43,046 bases of DNA, taken from DATARH01 sp036278835. Its GTDB lineage: Bacteria; Pseudomonadota; Alphaproteobacteria; ATCC43930; CGMCC-115725. The translations under genes were made by a program, and so were the position numbers. The stretch covers positions 1 through 43,046 of the forward strand of contig DASUKH010000258.1 in NCBI GenBank assembly GCA_036278835.1. Direction: 5' to 3'. Positions 16,388 through 24,340 of this stretch are shown piece after piece. The first letter of the stretch is position 1. Every line of letters starts with the position of its first letter. The notes beneath the pieces were generated by a model. It was not told the origin of the DNA. It worked only from the letters and a program-made list of their open reading frames with translations, and made no database searches.

Positions 16388-18295
16388 ATGCCTGACAGTT
16401 CCGACCCGCCAAGCCCGCGCGTTGCCGACCCGGTGGCGCACAATTCACCCGCCGCGCGAGACCTGACGATCGCCGCGCTCGGAGTGGTGTTCGGCGATAT
16501 CGGTACCTCGCCGCTCTACGCCATGCGCCAGTCGCTCGTCGCTTTCCAAAGCCGCGGCGAGCAGGCGGTATTCGGGACGGTATCGCTGATCTTCTGGTCG
16601 TTGCTGCTGATCGTCACGATCAAGTACGTCATCGTCATCATGCGCGCCGACAACCGCGGCGAGGGCGGACTGTTGGCACTGACCGCGCTGGTCTTGCGCA
16701 CCAGCACCCGCGGCCAACGACGTTATTTGTGGATCATGGCAGCCGGCCTGATCGGCGCCGCCTTGTTCTACGGCGACGGGGTTATCACCCCGGCGATCTC
16801 GGTGCTCAGCGCGGTCGAGGGACTGAATGTGGCGACCCCGCTGCTGCAACCCTACATCATCCCGATCGCGCTGCTGCTGCTGGTCGGCCTCTTCCTGTTT
16901 CAGCGCAACGGCACGGCCTTTGTCGGCGGGCTGTTCGGCCCGGTCATGCTGGTCTGGTTCGCCGTGTTGTCGGCGCTCGGGGTGTGGGGCATCGTCCGCG
17001 ACCCGCGCATCATGCTGGCGCTCAACCCGACCTATGCAATCGAAACGCTGGCGGTCGATCCCGGGCGCGGCTTCCTGTTGCTGGGGGCCGTCTTCCTGGC
17101 GGTGACCGGTACCGAGGCACTTTATGCCGATATGGGCCATTTCGGCCGCCCGGCCTTGCGCCGCGCCTGGCTGTTCCTGGTATTCCCGGCGCTGATCCTC
17201 AACTATTTCGGCCAGGGCGCGCAGCTTCTGCTCGATCCGACGGCTCTCGAGAACCCGTTTTACCGGCTGAGCCCGGAATGGGGGCTCTACCCGCTCGTCG
17301 CGCTGGCTTCGGTGGCGACGATCATCGCCTCGCAGGCGGTCATCTCGGGGGCCTTTTCGATCACCCGCCAGGCGATCCAGCTCGGCTACCTGCCACGCCT
17401 CGAGGTGCGGCATACCTCGGAGACCGAGATCGGCCAGGTCTATGTGCCGCGGGTCAACTGGGGCCTCCTCATTTGCGTCATCGCCCTGGTGCTGTTTTTT
17501 CAGACCTCGGACAATCTTGGTTCGGCCTACGGCATCGCGGTCAGCGGCATGATGCTGATCACCAGCAGCCTCGCCTTCCTTTACATGCGGGCGCACGGCT
17601 GGAGCCTTCTCGTCGCGGTGCCGGTGTTCGGTTTTTTTGCGCTGGTCGATCTGGCATTTTTCTCCGCCAACATGCTGAAGCTGGCTGAGGGCGGCTGGTT
17701 TCCGATCGTCGTCGCGCTGATCGTGTTTTCGATCATGGGCACCTGGTGGCGCGGCCGCCGGATCTTGGCCGAACAGCGCGCCCGCGACGCCCTGCCGCTG
17801 TCGCAGTTCGTCGCGGCGCTTAACCCCGAGCGGCCGGTGCGGGTGCCGGGCACCGCGATCTTTATGTCGCGCGAGCTCTCCTATGTGCCGGTCGCGCTGT
17901 TGCACGCCTTGAAGCATACGAAGGCGCTGCACGAGCGGGTCATTCTGATGCAGGTCGAGACCGAGGACGTGCCGCATGTCAGCGACGAGCGCCGGCTCGA
18001 AATCCATGAGATCGGCAAGGGCTTTTATACAATGCGGGTGCGTTACGGCTTTATGGACGAGCCGAACGTCATGCGCGCCCTGGCGCAGACCCGGGTGCAG
18101 CATTTCCACATCAACCTGATGGAAACCTCGTTCTTCATCGGCCGCGAGAAACTGCGACCGCGCCAGCGCACCCGGTTTTGGCGATGGCGCGACAAATTGT
18201 TCATCCTATTGACCAACCTCGCGCTCGACGCGACCGAATTCTTCCGCATCCCACCCAACCGGGTGGTCGAACTCGGCGGCCAGATCGAGATTTGA
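16388..18295 (+). CDS. kup: KUP-family potassium uptake transporter
   Basis: Kup is an inner-membrane proton-coupled potassium importer. The signature ALGVVFGDIGTSPLYAMRQS is at about residues 35-55. RADNRGEGGLLALTALVLR and FYGDGVITPAISVLSAVEGL follow. About 12 hydrophobic segments lie in the first 440 residues, and a cytosolic C-terminal domain of about 170 residues completes it. ATG 16388 gives 635 residues, the usual size, although its purine stretch (GAGGA) is about 15 bases away. ATG 16328 would add 20 atypical residues. The 280-base region before it holds a hairpin and no recognised riboswitch. The gene stands alone. Identification is secure, the start less so. Confidence 0.94.
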   Translation: MPDSSDPPSPRVADPVAHNSPAARDLTIAALGVVFGDIGTSPLYAMRQSLVAFQSRGEQAVFGTVSLIFWSLLLIVTIKYVIVIMRADNRGEGGLLALTALVLRTSTRGQRRYLWIMAAGLIGAALFYGDGVITPAISVLSAVEGLNVATPLLQPYIIPIALLLLVGLFLFQRNGTAFVGGLFGPVMLVWFAVLSALGVWGIVRDPRIMLALNPTYAIETLAVDPGRGFLLLGAVFLAVTGTEALYADMGHFGRPALRRAWLFLVFPALILNYFGQGAQLLLDPTALENPFYRLSPEWGLYPLVALASVATIIASQAVISGAFSITRQAIQLGYLPRLEVRHTSETEIGQVYVPRVNWGLLICVIALVLFFQTSDNLGSAYGIAVSGMMLITSSLAFLYMRAHGWSLLVAVPVFGFFALVDLAFFSANMLKLAEGGWFPIVVALIVFSIMGTWWRGRRILAEQRARDALPLSQFVAALNPERPVRVPGTAIFMSRELSYVPVALLHALKHTKALHERVILMQVETEDVPHVSDERRLEIHEIGKGFYTMRVRYGFMDEPNVMRALAQTRVQHFHINLMETSFFIGREKLRPRQRTRFWRWRDKLFILLTNLALDATEFFRIPPNRVVELGGQIEI

Positions 18296-18372
18296 TCCCT
18301 CCGTACGGAGTAGGATGGGCCGAACAATCGCGAAGCCTATCTTCGCCCGTCACCAACCGAGGGAGAAAGCGG

Positions 18373-18828
18373 ATGACTGAAGCATCGCCGGCACTTCCCG
18401 CCGGATTTTACGAACGGCTCGTCCAAGGCTGCCCGGATGCCGTCGTCTATGCCGATGCCGGCGGCGTCATCCGTCTTTGGAACGAGGGGGCGGCCCGCAT
18501 TTTCGGCTTCGCCGCGGCAGAAGCATTGGGCCAGAGCCTCGACCTGATGATCCCGGAGCGGCTGCGGGCCCGGCACTGGCAGGGCTATGACGAGGTCATG
18601 GGCGGGCGGCCGAGCCGCTATGCGGCGGGGGCACTGCTCGCGGTGCCGGCATTGCACAAAGATGGCAGGCAGATCTCGATCGAGTTCACGATCCTGCCGT
18701 TTCAGGACGGCGCCGGGAAGCTGGTCGGCATCGCCGCGATCCTGCGCGACGTGACGGCGCGCTTCGAGGAGGTGCGCGGCTTGCGGCGCGAACTTGCGGC
18801 GTTAAGGGCGCAAGCGCGGGGGACATGA
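18373..18828 (+). CDS. Single PAS-domain protein
   Basis: The 151-residue protein is essentially one PAS sensor domain. Conserved pieces are CPDAVVYADAGGVIRLWNEG, ARIFGFAAAEALGQSLDLMI and, near the end, HKDGRQISIEFTILPFQDGA followed by GIAAILRDVTARFEEVR. A C-terminal helix (LRRELAALRAQA) could dimerise. No kinase, GGDEF or DNA-binding output is attached, so it must act through partners or simply bind a small ligand. The ATG at 18373 has a GGGAGAAAGCGG ribosome binding site. Its TGA overlaps the next ATG by 4 bases (ATGA), tying its translation to an acetyl-CoA hydrolase/transferase. That pairing suggests ligand-linked control of CoA metabolism, as inference. A 12-bp palindrome (CTCCGTACGGAG, 18299-18310) lies upstream. 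Confidence 0.88.
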   Translation: MTEASPALPAGFYERLVQGCPDAVVYADAGGVIRLWNEGAARIFGFAAAEALGQSLDLMIPERLRARHWQGYDEVMGGRPSRYAAGALLAVPALHKDGRQISIEFTILPFQDGAGKLVGIAAILRDVTARFEEVRGLRRELAALRAQARGT

Positions 18829-20096
18829 AGACCCCGGTCGCGGTCGCCCCGGCCGATCTCGATTTCGCCCGGCTGCTGCGGCCCGGCGACACCATTGGCT
18901 GGGCCGAGGCGACCGCCGAACCGGTCCTGCTGACCCGCCTTCTCGACGCGCAGGCGGCGCGCTGCCCGCCCTTCCGCACATTCTTTGCGATGACCTTCGC
19001 CGGCGCGCTCTCCGGGGATCACCCGAACGTCACCGTCAGCGCAACCGGCGGCGGCGGCGCCGGAAGGCGCTATTTCGCGGCGGGGGCCGGCACGGTGATC
19101 CCGGCCAATATCTCGGCCCTGTGCGGCCTGATCGAAACCGGCCGGTCGCGCATCGACGTCGTGCTGCTGCAGGTTGCCGGACCGGATGAAGACGGCGGCT
19201 TCAACGCCGGGCTCGGCCTCGAATGCCTGCGCGAGATGATGGCAGGGGCGCGGCTGGTTATCGCCCAGGTCAACCCGTGTCTGCCGTGGACCTTCGGCGA
19301 TACGAGGATCGACCCCGGCCTGATCGACATCCTGGTGCCGGCGCCCCACCCGCCGCTCGAACTGCCGGCGCGCGAGGTGGGTCCGGTCGAGCGCGCGGTC
19401 GCCGCACAGGTCGCGCGCCTCGTCCCCGACCGGGCCACGATCGAACTCGGCATCGGCCTGATCCCGGAGGCGGTGACCGCCGCGCTCGGGCAGAAAAACG
19501 GCCTCGGCATCCATTCCGGGGCGATCGGCGACGGGGTCGTGGAGCTGATCGAACAGGGCGTCGTCGACAACCGCCACAAGGAGATCGATCCCGGCCTGAC
19601 CGTCACCCTGATGCTGATGGGAACGAGCCTGCTCTACCGCTTCGCCGACCGCAACCCACGCCTCCATATCCGGTCGCCGCGCTATACCCATGACGCGCTG
19701 GTGCTCGGCAATTTCCGCCGCTTCGTCGCGATCAACTCGGGAATCGGGATCGACCTGACCGGGCAGGTCAACGCCGAGACCGCGCAGGGCCGGCATATCG
19801 GCCTCGTCGGCGGCCAGATGGATTTCGTGCGCGCCGCCAACCGCGCCCCCGAGGGCCGCTCGATCATTGCGCTCCCCTCGACCAGCCGCGACCGGCGGCA
19901 TTCGCGGATCGTCGCCCGCCTCCCCGACGGGGTGGTGACGACACCGCGCGCCGAAGCCGATTACGTCGTGACCGAGCACGGCATCGCCGAACTGAAAGGC
20001 CGTACCCTCGCCGAGCGCGCCGCCGCCCTCACCGCGATCGCCGACCCCGCCTTCCAGCCGGCGCTGGAGCGCGCCGCCGGCGAGGGATTGGTGTAG
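18825..20096 (+). CDS. Acetyl-CoA hydrolase/transferase family protein
   Basis: The 423-residue protein is a class I CoA-transferase-fold enzyme of the acetyl-CoA hydrolase/4-hydroxybutyrate CoA-transferase family. Visible pieces are an N-terminal domain with GDTIGWAEATAEPVLL, a mid-region RATIELGIGLIPEAVTAALG followed by LGIHSGAIGDGVVELIEQG, and the family-typical C-terminal SRDRRHSRIVARLPDGVVTT and YVVTEHGIAELKGRTLAERA. It should exchange or release CoA from short acyl-CoAs in the cytosol; the substrate pair is not readable. It starts inside the stop of the PAS gene (ATGA), a strong sign of coupling. A REP-like pair follows the stop. Confidence 0.9.
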   Translation: MKTPVAVAPADLDFARLLRPGDTIGWAEATAEPVLLTRLLDAQAARCPPFRTFFAMTFAGALSGDHPNVTVSATGGGGAGRRYFAAGAGTVIPANISALCGLIETGRSRIDVVLLQVAGPDEDGGFNAGLGLECLREMMAGARLVIAQVNPCLPWTFGDTRIDPGLIDILVPAPHPPLELPAREVGPVERAVAAQVARLVPDRATIELGIGLIPEAVTAALGQKNGLGIHSGAIGDGVVELIEQGVVDNRHKEIDPGLTVTLMLMGTSLLYRFADRNPRLHIRSPRYTHDALVLGNFRRFVAINSGIGIDLTGQVNAETAQGRHIGLVGGQMDFVRAANRAPEGRSIIALPSTSRDRRHSRIVARLPDGVVTTPRAEADYVVTEHGIAELKGRTLAERAAALTAIADPAFQPALERAAGEGLV

Positions 20097-20160
20097 AGGG
20101 CGAGAAGCCTATCTCCCGAGCAACGGGAAGAGGGAGAGTCAAAGGACCTCAACCTCGCAT

Positions 20161-20240
20161 TGTCATCCCGAAGGCCGGGACCCATTGCGCCAAAGTCCGT
20201 CCCGCTGACAGCATGGGTCCTGGCTTTCGCCGGGATGACG
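20161..20240. repeat. REP-like inverted pair
   Basis: TGTCATCCCGAAGGCCGGGA at the left and GGCTTTCGCCGGGATGACGG at the right are inverted copies of one unit, with the same spacing and flanks as the pair at 2743-2823. It lies between convergent genes. Confidence 0.7.
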
Positions 20241-20276
20241 GCGGGATATGGGATGACACCCGACAGACGGGTCCAC

Positions 20277-21254
20277 TCACGTCTCCAGCACGATCTTTCC
20301 GGCATAGCGGCGCGACAGCAGCGCCTGCATCGCGGCGCCGGCTTCGGCGAGCGGGAAGGTTCGCGCGACCAGCGGCTTGAGGCGCCCCGCCTCCCACCAG
20401 CGCAGCAATTCCGCGAGATTGCGGCTGACCAGTACCGGGTCGCGCGCCGCCTGCGCCCCCCACACGACGCCGATCACCGAGATGTTCTTGACGAGGATCA
20501 GGTTAGCCGGGACCGACTGGATGCGCCCCGCGGCAAAGCCGATGACCAGCATCCGCGCCTCCCAGTTGACCGCGCGCAGCGCTTGGTCGAAGGCATCGCC
20601 GCCTACGGGATCGAACACCACATCGGCGCCCTTGCCGCCGGTCAGCTCGCGCACCCGGTCGCGGATGCTCTCGCTGCGATAATCGATCAGGTCGTCGGCG
20701 CCGTGCGCGCGGGCGATCGCCAGCTTCTCCGGCCCGCCGGCGGCGGCGATCACCCGCGCGCCGAGCGCTTTGCCGATCTCGACCGCGGTCAGCCCGACCC
20801 CGCCGGCGGCGCCGAGCACCAGCAACGTCTCGCCCGGCCGCAAATGGCCGCGATGCGTCAGCGCGAAATGCGACGTGCCGTAGGCGACCGGGAATGCGGC
20901 GGCGGTCACGAAATCCATCGCCGGCGGGATCGGCACGACCGCGTCTTCATTGACGACGATCTCGTCGGCGTACCCGCCGCCGAACCGCAGCACCGCCAGC
21001 ACCCGGTGGCCGGGCCGCAATTCGGACACGTCGCCGCCGATCTCGATCACCTCGCCGGCCGCTTCGAGGCCGGGGACAAACGGAAACTCCGGCTTCACTT
21101 GGTAGCTGCCGGCGATCATCAGCGTGTCAGCAAAGTTGACCCCGGCGGCGTGCACCCGAATGCGCACCTCGCGCCGGCCGCGCGGAACCGGGGCAAACTC
21201 ATCGAGTTGCAGGCTGTCGGGCGGGCCCCATCCGTGGCATCGCATCGCCTTCAT
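20277..21254 (-). CDS. Quinone-oxidoreductase-like MDR family enzyme
   Basis: The 325-residue protein is a medium-chain reductase of the NADPH:quinone oxidoreductase type. The N-terminal catalytic domain has VRIRVHAAGVNFADTLMIAG and FPFVPGLEAAGEVIEIGG. The Rossmann motif LVLGAAGGVGLTAVEIGKAL lies near residue 150, and the end is AGKIVLET. The catalytic-zinc cysteine and structural-zinc cysteines of alcohol dehydrogenases are absent, so it is a zinc-free reductase. It probably reduces quinones, enones or enoyl thioesters with NADPH in the cytosol. The start is ATG 21254 with GGGGAGG upstream; the open frame to 21443 is not protein-like. It diverges from the GH15 gene. Confidence 0.9.
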   Translation of the reverse strand: MKAMRCHGWGPPDSLQLDEFAPVPRGRREVRIRVHAAGVNFADTLMIAGSYQVKPEFPFVPGLEAAGEVIEIGGDVSELRPGHRVLAVLRFGGGYADEIVVNEDAVVPIPPAMDFVTAAAFPVAYGTSHFALTHRGHLRPGETLLVLGAAGGVGLTAVEIGKALGARVIAAAGGPEKLAIARAHGADDLIDYRSESIRDRVRELTGGKGADVVFDPVGGDAFDQALRAVNWEARMLVIGFAAGRIQSVPANLILVKNISVIGVVWGAQAARDPVLVSRNLAELLRWWEAGRLKPLVARTFPLAEAGAAMQALLSRRYAGKIVLET

Positions 21255-21322
21255 CGCGCGTCCCTCCCCGTCTGCCGCGGCGCTCATGCTGCGCGGCGGT
21301 CGAACCGTGTCAAGGTTTTGTG

Positions 21323-21335
21323 GGGGCACTGCCCC
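21323..21335. promoter_or_regulatory. Inverted repeat in the MDR/GH15 divergent region
   Basis: GGGGCA-C-TGCCCC is a perfect 6-base inverted repeat around one base, ten bases upstream of the EcfG-type -35 of the GH15 gene. It could be an operator for either gene; chance is possible. Confidence 0.3.
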
Positions 21336-21345
21336 TGTCCGAGGC

Positions 21346-21371
21346 GGAACGCCGGGTCCGGCGCTCCCGTT
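21346..21371 (+). promoter_or_regulatory. EcfG-type promoter of the GH15 gene
   Basis: GGAAC (21346-21350), 17 bases, CGTT (21368-21371) match the general stress sigma factor consensus without mismatch. The -10 element ends 40 bases before the ATG at 21412. Confidence 0.72.
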
Positions 21372-21411
21372 ACATCCCGGTGACCCGCCGGAGCAACACC
21401 CGGAATTGCAA

Positions 21412-23331
21412 ATGACTGCGATCGCGAACGAACCCGGTATCATCGCAGAGGTTCGGCCCGATCCGCTGGCTGGCCGACCGACAGAACAGGGAGCGCAGCG
21501 CGAGACCGCGGTGAGGCTGGCGCCGCAACCGCCGTTCGTCCCCTATCCGCCGATCGAGCGGCTCGCGGTGATCGGCGACCGGCGCACCGCCGCGATGGTC
21601 GCGGCCGATGGCACGATCTGCTGGTGGTGCCTGCCGAATTTCGACGGGGTGCCGGTACTCGGTGCGCTGCTCGATGCGAAGAAGGGGGGCTTCTGCCGGC
21701 TCGGGCCGCGTGGCCTTCTCTTCGGCGCGCAATCCTACCTGCCGGAAACGGCGGTCCTCATCACACGCTGGGAAGATGAGACCTGCCGCCTCGAACTAAC
21801 CGACGCGATGCTGTGGCCCGGGAACCAGCGCGATGCCGGGCTTGCGGCGCGGCGCACGATCGTGCGCCGGCTGCGCTGCCTGTCCGGCACGGCGCCGTGC
21901 CGGATTGCGCTCAAGACACGCCCGGATTTCGCGCCGGCGCAGCAGGACCTGGCCGGTCTCTACCCGATAGGCCACGGCGCCGCCGCACTCGGCCTGTGGT
22001 GCAGCCGCGCGCTGGCGCGCAACGGCGAGGAAATCGGCGCCGAATTCGATCTGAACGCCGGCGAGGAGGTCTGGCTGGTGCTCGACAGCGGCGGGCGCCC
22101 CGGCAATTGGTCGGCCGCACGGGCGCGCGAGGAGCTTGGCCGCACCGTCGATTACTGGCGGTCGTGGTCGGCGAAGCTGCGATGCCCCAGCGAACGCGCC
22201 GCCGCAATCAAGCAATCGGCGCTGATGGTCCATCTTCTGTGCTTCGCACCGAGCGGGGCGCCCGCGGCGGCGCCGACCGCCGCCCTGCCAGAGCGGATTG
22301 GCGGCTGGCGCAATTTCGACTACCGGTATTCCTGGGTTCGCGACGCCTCGCTGGCGATTTCGCTGCTGTCCGAACTCGGCCTGACCGGCGACGAGGAGCG
22401 CTATCTCGACTGGCTCGCCGGGCTGCCGTCGGGCGACGGCATGCCGTTGCAGACCGCCTACCGCATCGACGGCGGGACCGAGGCGCCGGTCCGCAAGCGG
22501 CGCGACCTCAACGGCTACCGCGAGGCAAGGCCGGTGCAGTTTGGCAACCGGGCGCTCAAGATGAGAGAGATCGGCTCCCTCGGCTATCTCGCCGACGCGA
22601 TCTGGATCTATCTCAATCACGGCGGCGCCTGGAAGGAGCCGTACTGGCAACTGACACGGCGCATCGCCGATTTCGCCGCGGGGCACTGGGATGACCGCGG
22701 CACGGGTATCTGGGAATTGAAGCGGCGCCATTACACGACGACCCGCCTCCTGTCGTGGACCACGCTCGACCGCGCGGTCAAAATCGCCGAGCGCCTCGGT
22801 CGCCCCGACGCGCCGCTCGACAAATGGCGGCGCGTAATGGAGGTAATCCGCCACCGTATCATGACCGGCGGCTGGAGCGAATCGATGAATTCCTTCCGGC
22901 AGCACGAAGGGGGCGATGCGCTCGACGCCGCGCTGTTGCTGATGCCGCTGATGCGGTTTCTGCCCCCCGACCACCCGCGCGTCGTCGCAACCGTTGCGCA
23001 GATCGAGTCGCGCCTGTCGATCAACGGTTTCCTCTATCGCTACATCGAGGAAAGCTTGCCCGAGCAGGGCGACCAGCCGATGGGGGAGGAGGAAGGCTCG
23101 TTCGCGATGTGCACCTGCTGGCTGGCGCATTATTACGCCCGGCGCGGCGAGCGCGGGCGGGCCGACGCGATCTTACGGCGGCTCGAGGCGGTCACCCGCA
23201 ACGGCCTCTATTCGGAGGCGATCGACGCCCGCACCGGCACGATGCTCGGCAACATGCCGCTGCTCTTTACGCAGGTCGAGTACGCCAAGGCGGCGCTGGT
23301 GCTCGCCGGCGACGGCCTCGGTCAAGGTTGA
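21412..23331 (+). CDS. Glycoside hydrolase family 15 (glucoamylase/trehalase-like) protein
   Basis: The 639-residue protein has the two-part GH15 layout: an N-terminal beta-sandwich (about 40-270) with PPIERLAVIGDRRTAAMVAA and DGTICWWCLPNFDG, then an alpha/alpha-barrel. Barrel motifs are RNFDYRYSWVRDASLAISLL (about 300-318), GTGIWELKRRHY with probable general acid E435, EEEGSFAMCTCWLAHYYARR with probable base E561, and GTMLGNMPLLFTQVEYAKAA. Such enzymes hydrolyse alpha-glucosides, including trehalose in some members. No signal peptide is visible, so it is cytoplasmic. ATG 21412 fits the N-terminus and sits 40 bases after an EcfG-type promoter, although its ribosome binding site is weak. Its 3' end overlaps the convergent FNT gene by 10 bases. 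The exact substrate is undetermined. Confidence 0.9.
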   Translation: MTAIANEPGIIAEVRPDPLAGRPTEQGAQRETAVRLAPQPPFVPYPPIERLAVIGDRRTAAMVAADGTICWWCLPNFDGVPVLGALLDAKKGGFCRLGPRGLLFGAQSYLPETAVLITRWEDETCRLELTDAMLWPGNQRDAGLAARRTIVRRLRCLSGTAPCRIALKTRPDFAPAQQDLAGLYPIGHGAAALGLWCSRALARNGEEIGAEFDLNAGEEVWLVLDSGGRPGNWSAARAREELGRTVDYWRSWSAKLRCPSERAAAIKQSALMVHLLCFAPSGAPAAAPTAALPERIGGWRNFDYRYSWVRDASLAISLLSELGLTGDEERYLDWLAGLPSGDGMPLQTAYRIDGGTEAPVRKRRDLNGYREARPVQFGNRALKMREIGSLGYLADAIWIYLNHGGAWKEPYWQLTRRIADFAAGHWDDRGTGIWELKRRHYTTTRLLSWTTLDRAVKIAERLGRPDAPLDKWRRVMEVIRHRIMTGGWSESMNSFRQHEGGDALDAALLLMPLMRFLPPDHPRVVATVAQIESRLSINGFLYRYIEESLPEQGDQPMGEEEGSFAMCTCWLAHYYARRGERGRADAILRRLEAVTRNGLYSEAIDARTGTMLGNMPLLFTQVEYAKAALVLAGDGLGQG

Positions 23332-24212
23332 GCCGACGACCGCGTCTCCATCTCGCGCATGACCTGGGCGTACGAGAGCAGCGCGAATAGCGCGGTGCCG
23401 CCGACCACATTGCCGCACAAGACTGGCAGGGTGAAACCGAGCAGCATATGGCCGAGCGAAATCTGGCCGCTGACCACCAGCAGGAAGGCCTCGACGCTGC
23501 CGGCAACAATATGGGTGAACCCGCCGACCGCGATCAGGTAGGTCATCATCGCGATGACGTGGAACTGCGTGCCCTCGGCGCTCGGGATCAGCCACACCAT
23601 CGTCGCGATCAGAAACCCCGCTGCGATGCCCTTGAAGAACATCTCGACCCCGCCATTCGCCATCATCTCGCGCGAGACCGCATACATTGCGTCGCGCAAT
23701 TCCGGCGGGATCACCGGGGTGTAGTTGCAGAACAGCGCGGCGATCGCGGTGCCGATCATGTTGGCGGCGAACACGATCGCCCACATCCGCGCCAGGCCCA
23801 GCACGTTGCGGCGGGTAAAGGAGGCGGCCACCGGCAGCACCACCGTCACCGTGTTTTCGGTGAACAATTGCTGGCGCGCCAACACGACCATCAGAAACCC
23901 GACCGGGTATCCCATGCTGACGATCAGGGGCCGCCACCCACCCTGAGGCAGATAGCGATAAAGGATCGCCTCGGCGAGCAACGAAAAGCTGATCGACATG
24001 CCGGCCGCGATCCCGGACCACCACAGCGAGACGGCCGGCCGCTCCATCTCGCTCTCGCCCTCGCGGCGCACGATCTCGTAGATCAGCGGCACCCGGAGGC
24101 GCGAGTGGTCCGCGATATTCTCGATCTCGCGTTCGGTGACCTCGGGGCGCCGCTCGCCGGCCTCTTCGGCCGGCGGCTCGGCTGCGTGAAGGTTCTCCTC
24201 CTGTTGGTCCAT
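23322..24212 (-). CDS. Formate/nitrite transporter (FNT) family channel
   Basis: The 296-residue protein has a cytosolic, acidic N-terminal tail of about 60 residues, then six hydrophobic segments of the FNT fold. Examples are IAAGMSISFSLLAEAILYRY, FTENTVTVVLPVAA (the family's loop near the pore) and the C-terminal VSGQISLGHMLLGFTLPVLC. Within FNT it is closer to the YfdC-like branch, whose substrate is unknown, than to FocA or NirC. The long N-terminus fits that branch. The ATG at 24212 lies 54 bases after a near-perfect EcfG-type promoter. The 3' end overlaps the GH15 gene by 10 bases on the opposite strand. A small-anion or proton-linked channel role is family inference. Confidence 0.88.
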   Translation of the reverse strand: MDQQEENLHAAEPPAEEAGERRPEVTEREIENIADHSRLRVPLIYEIVRREGESEMERPAVSLWWSGIAAGMSISFSLLAEAILYRYLPQGGWRPLIVSMGYPVGFLMVVLARQQLFTENTVTVVLPVAASFTRRNVLGLARMWAIVFAANMIGTAIAALFCNYTPVIPPELRDAMYAVSREMMANGGVEMFFKGIAAGFLIATMVWLIPSAEGTQFHVIAMMTYLIAVGGFTHIVAGSVEAFLLVVSGQISLGHMLLGFTLPVLCGNVVGGTALFALLSYAQVMREMETRSSAQP

Positions 24213-24266
24213 CGGCAGGCCGCCAGCAATGCGAACGAAACCAGGCGAGCCGCCTGGAACCCATTA

Positions 24267-24292
24267 AACAGGCTGCGGTTTTTGCGAGTTCC
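24267..24292 (-). promoter_or_regulatory. Near-consensus EcfG-type promoter of the FNT gene
   Basis: On the minus strand GGAAC (24292-24288), 17 bases, then TGTT (24270-24267): one mismatch to CGTT. It ends 54 bases before the ATG at 24212, in the 128-base gap after the MFS gene. Confidence 0.5.
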
Positions 24293-24340
24293 CGGAAGCG
24301 AGGCGCCGGTGCGGAGGCCGGTCCTCAGCCCGTGACCTGC

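Noticed and set aside
16445..18109. 554-codon minus-strand frame inside kup
   Set aside because: It is the antisense shadow of kup: rich in Gln, His, Arg and Asp, without domains or a ribosome binding site.
16388..18295. Upstream extension of kup to 16190
   Set aside because: The added 66 residues are unlike KUP N-termini; a start at 16388 gives the family length.
18299..18310. 12-bp palindrome CTCCGTACGGAG after kup as a terminator
   Set aside because: Too short and without a loop or T-run; left as a possible operator mentioned with the PAS gene.
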